From Treponema sp. (GTDB taxonomy: Bacteria; Spirochaetota; Spirochaetia; Treponematales; Breznakiellaceae), in assembly GCA_009784995.1 (NCBI GenBank), contig WQXE01000003.1:1-33632 (forward strand): a stretch of 33,632 bases of DNA. The letters are read 5' to 3'. The position numbers were made by a program, and so were the translations under genes. Each line of letters starts with the position of its first letter. Within the stretch, counting starts at the first letter, position 1. Of this stretch, positions 29,200 through 33,632 are shown piece by piece. Under the pieces are notes generated by a model that was given only the letters and a program-made list of their open reading frames with translations, had not been told where the DNA came from and made no database searches.

Positions 29200-31428
29200 T
29201 TATTTTCTTGAAAGTCCTTTTTTCTTTTTTTCCATTTTTTCTTCATATAAAACGCTGTCGGCGCATAACATCGCGGCGTCAAAACATTCCTTTGTCGCGG
29301 CTTCCAGGATAACGCAGCCGATGCTGCCTTCTATTTTATATTGATGTAGATTTTTTTCGTTATATTCATCCAGTTTTTGACGTATCCTGTTAACGACATT
29401 GTCTCTGCTTTCTTTTGATTTTACCGATGAAAATACTACAAATTCATCTCCACCCATTCTTCCGATAATATCTTCTTCGCGTAGAGCTTCTTTTATTATT
29501 TTCGCGAAAGTAGAAATCGCGATATCGCCTTCATTATGTCCGTATGTATCGTTAATATATTTTAAACCATCCATATCCATAAACAAAACTACCGACATTA
29601 TTTCGTTATTTCTGTGTAGATGTGACATTCTGGAATAAACAAACTGGAAAAGTCCTCTTCTGTTTAAAAGCCCTGTAAGTTCGTCTGTTATGGATAATGT
29701 TTGGATTTTCGATATTAATTCTGCGCCTTTTACAGCCGTAGAAATATTAATTCTTAAAGATTCATAACCGTCTACAGGTATTCTGGAATCATAAGGAAGG
29801 AGTGTTACTCCAACTTCTTCGTCTTTAATAAATAAAGGCATAAAAAGAAAACTGCGTCTTTCGCGTTCAAAATCAAATTTACTGATTGTTGAATAATCCG
29901 AGAATAAAATCGGATTCCAGCGGTTATGCTGCATGTTGATCGTATTTTCCCTGTCAAAACCAATTAATGTATCAATTGTTCTGTCAGAGTTCTGGTCATC
30001 GTTTTTTATCGGGTTTTGATATAAACCAACCAATGCGGTATGAATTGAAAGTTCGGGAAGTGATAGGCTCATTTCCTTCGCCAATGAATCAATGTCGTAT
30101 AACAAAATCAGATTGCTGCCAACCCTTCTTATAAGCAGGCGGATATTATTTACGGCAAATTCTTTTGCTTTTCCTTCTTTGGAGCGGATATCATGAACAA
30201 GTGAAGTGGCGAATGCCAATGTAGCGAGAATTGAATGCGCGTTTTTAACTTCGTTGTGGTGATGTTCTATACCGTTCGCGAATACAATCAACGCTTCGTG
30301 CCAGGGGCTAAAATCTTTTGAATGATAATTGTAATCTATTAAAATATCATTTAACAGGTATAAAAATTTATCTTTGGAAAAAGGGTTTTCTTTTATATTT
30401 TCCATAAGAGCTTGCGCCCACTCTTTACACAGCCGATGCGGAACAAAATCATTAAAAATTGACAGGAATTTTTGCTGTACAAATGTTAATAAAAGGTCTT
30501 GATTTACATTAGTTTTTTCGCTTATGGGATCCATGTCTGAAAATTTCTTTTCAAGACATCCGCAGGATTGGCGGGCAACAAATACAGGAGGTACATAGGT
30601 TACATCGTCTACCTGTTCTCCTTTAATTTTTTTTAAAAGAGTATCCGCGCTTACAAAACCAATTTCAAAAAAGTCCTGACGCGCCGTGCTTATCGAAGGA
30701 ATAAAAGTCGCGGAAAATCTGTCATCATCAAAACCGGTTACCGCTACATCGGAAGGTACAATTATATTTTTATTTTTTAATTCGATTAAAACTCCCATCG
30801 CGGTTTCATCGTCACTGGCTACAATCGCGTCAAACGGAACCTTGCGTTTATCAAGCAATTCGATTACGGCATCCTGTCCGCTTTCAGGGCTGAAATACCC
30901 CGGCAAAACATATCTTTCATCAAAAGTTATTCCGTTAGCCGCGAGCGCTTTTTTATAACCTTCAAGGCGTTCTTCCGCTTCCTGATGTCCGTCAGGACCT
31001 TTAACAAACGCGATTTCCTTTTTACCGTGAAATTGAATTAAATGTTCAACTAAGCTGTATATACCGGTTATATTATCTACCAAAACAGACGGAACACCCG
31101 GAATGGAATGAGAGATCGAAACAACCGGAAGATGAGCGGGGATTTTCGCGGCGTACTTTTCCAGTTTTTTAATTCCAATATTCTGAGCGATAAAACCGGA
31201 AAGCATTATTACGCCGTTTAAAGATTTTGTGTTACTTATGGTTTCAAAACAAGTTTCGTAATGCATGACGAAATTGTAATTAGTCGTTTGATATGTTCCA
31301 AAAAACGCCGTCAGATGAATGTCATTCATTTCCGCGTATTTAACAATACCGTTCCAGACATCATACTGGCATGTATTGTCCAAAGTGGGAAAAACAACAC
31401 CGAAGTGAAGGCGTTTTTTATTATCCAT
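29200..31428 (-). CDS. Cytoplasmic LacI-type sugar-sensor fused to a GGDEF diguanylate cyclase
   Basis: 742 residues. It begins directly with a type-1 periplasmic-binding fold (F-G-V-V-F-P-T-L ... about 7-290; P-F-D-A-I-V-A-S-D-D-E-T-A and A-V-T-G-F-D-D-D are the LacI/GalR ligand-core signatures). There is no helix-turn-helix before it and no signal peptide or membrane segment. A ~280-residue linker, with a short Cys-Gly-Cys (R-Q-S-C-G-C) and a probable helical or GAF-like part, leads into GGDEF (about 580-740). L-T-G-L-L-N-R-R-G, G-G-D-E-F (659-663) and the inhibitory I-site R-E-E-D (650-653, five residues before) are all intact, so an active, feedback-controlled cyclase is expected. No Shine-Dalgarno sequence; 17-base gap to the upstream GH94 gene and 12 to the downstream one imply an operon. 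Probable sugar-responsive c-di-GMP synthase; ligand unknown. Confidence 0.9.
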   Translation of the reverse strand: MDNKKRLHFGVVFPTLDNTCQYDVWNGIVKYAEMNDIHLTAFFGTYQTTNYNFVMHYETCFETISNTKSLNGVIMLSGFIAQNIGIKKLEKYAAKIPAHLPVVSISHSIPGVPSVLVDNITGIYSLVEHLIQFHGKKEIAFVKGPDGHQEAEERLEGYKKALAANGITFDERYVLPGYFSPESGQDAVIELLDKRKVPFDAIVASDDETAMGVLIELKNKNIIVPSDVAVTGFDDDRFSATFIPSISTARQDFFEIGFVSADTLLKKIKGEQVDDVTYVPPVFVARQSCGCLEKKFSDMDPISEKTNVNQDLLLTFVQQKFLSIFNDFVPHRLCKEWAQALMENIKENPFSKDKFLYLLNDILIDYNYHSKDFSPWHEALIVFANGIEHHHNEVKNAHSILATLAFATSLVHDIRSKEGKAKEFAVNNIRLLIRRVGSNLILLYDIDSLAKEMSLSLPELSIHTALVGLYQNPIKNDDQNSDRTIDTLIGFDRENTINMQHNRWNPILFSDYSTISKFDFERERRSFLFMPLFIKDEEVGVTLLPYDSRIPVDGYESLRINISTAVKGAELISKIQTLSITDELTGLLNRRGLFQFVYSRMSHLHRNNEIMSVVLFMDMDGLKYINDTYGHNEGDIAISTFAKIIKEALREEDIIGRMGGDEFVVFSSVKSKESRDNVVNRIRQKLDEYNEKNLHQYKIEGSIGCVILEAATKECFDAAMLCADSVLYEEKMEKKKKGLSRK

Positions 31429-31445
31429 AAAAAATTAAAACCCGG

Positions 31446-33632
31446 TTAACCCATCAATACTTCTACACTTACGTTTGAACCATTCGCGAAGGATAGAGGA
31501 ATAATATTTCCTTCGATTTCTTTGCCGTCAACTTTAATTGATTTAACGCCTTTTTGAACACCGTTAGGGTTAGAAAAATTAATGTTAAATGTAGTATTTC
31601 TGAATGTTCGCACAGCGGAGAATTTTTTCCATTCCGAAGTTACACATGGGTCAATTAAAAGACCGTTGTATCTTCTGCGAACACCAAAGATCCAGTCGAT
31701 AAGTACATTCAAACGTGTAGGAGCGGTTCCTGTAAGCCATGTGTGTCCGGCTTTTCCGTGGTCGTTAGACGCCGGTCCTGAAACATATTCGGGGTATACA
31801 AAACGTTCCGCCGCGTACAGGTAAGGATCGTCTTTACTTGCGACCGCGGGAAGTGTTTTAATATAAATGTCGTGAGCTTCTTTGCCGTAACCGTGTATAC
31901 AAAGCGAAGCGATATACCAGGATTCAAGGTGTCTGAACTCGCCGCCGTTTTCTTTTTTGCCAGGCGCGTTGCGTTTCCAGCCTTGAGTATCTATTGGAAG
32001 TTTTCCTTCTACTAATCTTCTATCGCTCTGACAAATCGCTATGCCGTATTTATCGTCGATATCTCTTTCGCAGACTTTTTTACAGGCGTCAAATCTTGCT
32101 TTGTCGGCAATACCGGAGAATCCTGCCCAAGCGATTGGTTCAAAGAAAGTTAATCCGTCGGTTTTACTGCTGCCTAAATCGACAGGAGCGCCCGCTCCTT
32201 CCATTTCTTCAAGAATGGAACTTATTTCCAATCCTGTATTTCCAAGACTCATACTCTTAAGAGTCGCTTTAAAATCTTTTGACGCGACAGCGCGAATATA
32301 ATTTCCGTCTTTGTCGATACATTTTTTTTCTACTTCTTCTTTAACGGTTTTCGCTTTTGTTTCGTAATCAGCCGCCAGTTCTTTTTCAATTCCAAGCGTG
32401 TTAAAAAGATCGATCATGTCGTTTAACGCTTTGTAAAGCTGCTGCGCCGCCATTGTCGAAGTGCTTGTAAAGTTACCGGACAAGTCGTCGTTCCAGTCCG
32501 CCATAAGCATGTAGGGTAAACCGTTATCGCTTTGTTTCCAAACTTTCGCTATCGCGACTTTTAAATGATCTAGAATCGAGCCTTCTTTTGGCGGCAGTTC
32601 TTCTTTTTCATCACAATATGGAACAACTTCGTTTAAGAATTCGGTATCGCCGCTTTCTTTAATGTATTCGCAAACAGCGTAAACAAGCCATAGAGGATCG
32701 TCACAGCAGACGAAGTTTTTATTTCCTTTCGCTGAAACAAAGAAGTTATGATACACAAATCCGTCAGAAAACATTTGTCTTGCTGTAAATTTAATTAATT
32801 CTTTCGCGGGTTTTGGATCGTACGGTAAAAGAGCGAGAATATCCTGTAAAATATCGCGAAAGCCGTAACCGTATTCAAAACCAGAATGGAAACGGGATTT
32901 CATTCTATTAAGGAGAGCTACCATTTCACATTGATATTGCAGCCATTTGTATGAAGGATTTAAAACTTCGTCTATACCGTCAACATTAATCGACAATTTT
33001 CCAAGCTGCTTTTTCCAGTCGGCTTTAACTTCATCCAGCATTTTTTTCGCGTTATCTGGGTTTAAAGCTTCTTCCAGGAATTTTTTAATCGATTTTTTGC
33101 CGTCGCAATAATAATCTTCGGTTGATGGTGTCGCGCTTATTATTACAAGTTCTTTTGTTTCTCCCGCTTTTAATGTGAAAGAGTTTTTCAATGTTGAAAG
33201 AGAAGAGCAATTTTCGTGCGCGTCACGGTTTGGTAAATCCCAATCTTCCGCGAGAGCCGCCGGGTTTCCCATTGTATTGGAATGGTGACCTACAAATTCA
33301 TCGTAGCGTGTTGCGAATTGATTATTAGCTAGGGATGAAGTGTGAACAAGAACTTTACCAAAAAGCCATTTTACCTTGCTGCCGTCACTGTCAAAATCAC
33401 GTCCAAAGCCGTATCTCCACACAACAGCGTTAATTTCCTTGTCGATTATCGCGCCGCCCATCATAAGTGAATTAAAACCACTGAACTGAATGTCACGAGC
33501 GTCGCCTATATTAACGGGGTTTACATTAAACATTGTTACCTTGCGGTCTTTACTGTCGTTATTTTTTATTTTGATGATTTGAATCATCGCGTCATAACCG
33601 TTTGGAACAAAGTGAAGGGATTCAACATCAAA
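31446..33632 (-). CDS. GH94 glycoside phosphorylase, 5' truncated by the window end
   Basis: The frame stays open to the right edge, so the first ATG inside (33587) is not the start; 728 residues are visible. The visible N-terminal part corresponds to residue ~120 onward of the 828-residue paralogue. Shared signatures are Y-K-W-L-Q-Y-Q-C, L-N-R-M-K-S-R-F-H-S-G-F-E-Y-G-Y-G-F-R, M-A-D-W-N-D-D-L and H-T-W-L-T-G-T-A-P. Substrate is unknown, but it differs from the paralogue around the active-site loops (S-G-N-F-T-S-T in place of N-E-L-R-V-G-G). First gene of the visible operon; promoter outside the window. Confidence 0.9.
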   Translation of the reverse strand, partial: FDVESLHFVPNGYDAMIQIIKIKNNDSKDRKVTMFNVNPVNIGDARDIQFSGFNSLMMGGAIIDKEINAVVWRYGFGRDFDSDGSKVKWLFGKVLVHTSSLANNQFATRYDEFVGHHSNTMGNPAALAEDWDLPNRDAHENCSSLSTLKNSFTLKAGETKELVIISATPSTEDYYCDGKKSIKKFLEEALNPDNAKKMLDEVKADWKKQLGKLSINVDGIDEVLNPSYKWLQYQCEMVALLNRMKSRFHSGFEYGYGFRDILQDILALLPYDPKPAKELIKFTARQMFSDGFVYHNFFVSAKGNKNFVCCDDPLWLVYAVCEYIKESGDTEFLNEVVPYCDEKEELPPKEGSILDHLKVAIAKVWKQSDNGLPYMLMADWNDDLSGNFTSTSTMAAQQLYKALNDMIDLFNTLGIEKELAADYETKAKTVKEEVEKKCIDKDGNYIRAVASKDFKATLKSMSLGNTGLEISSILEEMEGAGAPVDLGSSKTDGLTFFEPIAWAGFSGIADKARFDACKKVCERDIDDKYGIAICQSDRRLVEGKLPIDTQGWKRNAPGKKENGGEFRHLESWYIASLCIHGYGKEAHDIYIKTLPAVASKDDPYLYAAERFVYPEYVSGPASNDHGKAGHTWLTGTAPTRLNVLIDWIFGVRRRYNGLLIDPCVTSEWKKFSAVRTFRNTTFNINFSNPNGVQKGVKSIKVDGKEIEGNIIPLSFANGSNVSVEVLMG

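Noticed and set aside
29200..31428. Classical LacI transcription repressor for the phosphorylase operon
   Set aside because: There is no helix-turn-helix before the ligand core; the output domain is GGDEF.

Overview
The window reads as a chromosomal segment of a spirochaete, most likely a host- or gut-associated Treponema relative. The basis is the core gene order rplU-prp-rpmA-obg-nadD/yqeK-LCP-rsfS, the many lipoproteins with spirochaete-style lipoboxes, three GH94 sugar phosphorylases, and a DUF1566-type protein of the kind used as a hypervariable target in treponemes. Base composition is moderately AT-rich. Genus assignment is inference, not proof.

Layout. 1-576 is the 3' end of a surface-type DUF1566/C-type-lectin-like gene whose last ~110 bases look like the variable repeat of a diversity-generating retroelement. 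577-1124 is gene-free and repeat-rich. 1125-2943 holds a divergent pair: an orphan ABC solute-binding lipoprotein (minus) and an all-helical unknown (plus). 2967-7870 is a ribosome and growth operon: L21, the Prp-type protease, L27, Obg, a fused NadD-YqeK, an LCP-family protein and RsfS. 7920-9258 holds a hyperacidic small protein divergent from ispE. Then come spoVG, tRNA-Gln(TTG), L25/CTC, tilS (without an ATG, GTG or TTG before its PP-loop) and ftsH, followed by two envelope genes (a large exported protein and an HtrA-type lipoprotein protease) and a convergent radC. 18100-18641 is a gene-free patch with a 19-bp inverted-repeat element and several hairpins, followed by an orphan HigA-type antitoxin.

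The last third (19.5-33.6 kb) is a carbohydrate region: a GH73-like lipoprotein, N,N'-diacetylchitobiose phosphorylase, a GH4 enzyme with an N-acetylglucosamine-kinase-like partner, and a minus-strand operon in which two further GH94 phosphorylases flank a cytoplasmic LacI-type sugar-sensor fused to an intact GGDEF diguanylate cyclase. Together these suggest intracellular phosphorolysis of chitin- and glucan-derived disaccharides, with one sugar pool apparently read out as c-di-GMP.

Two themes cut across genes. First, palindromic repeats built from a 'gcgtctttgcgt' motif or a 'ccacgaa' motif occur between genes and also inside open reading frames in phase: once in ispE, twice in tilS and once within a signal peptide. 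Second, several promoters lie so close to the start codon that the mRNAs should be leaderless.
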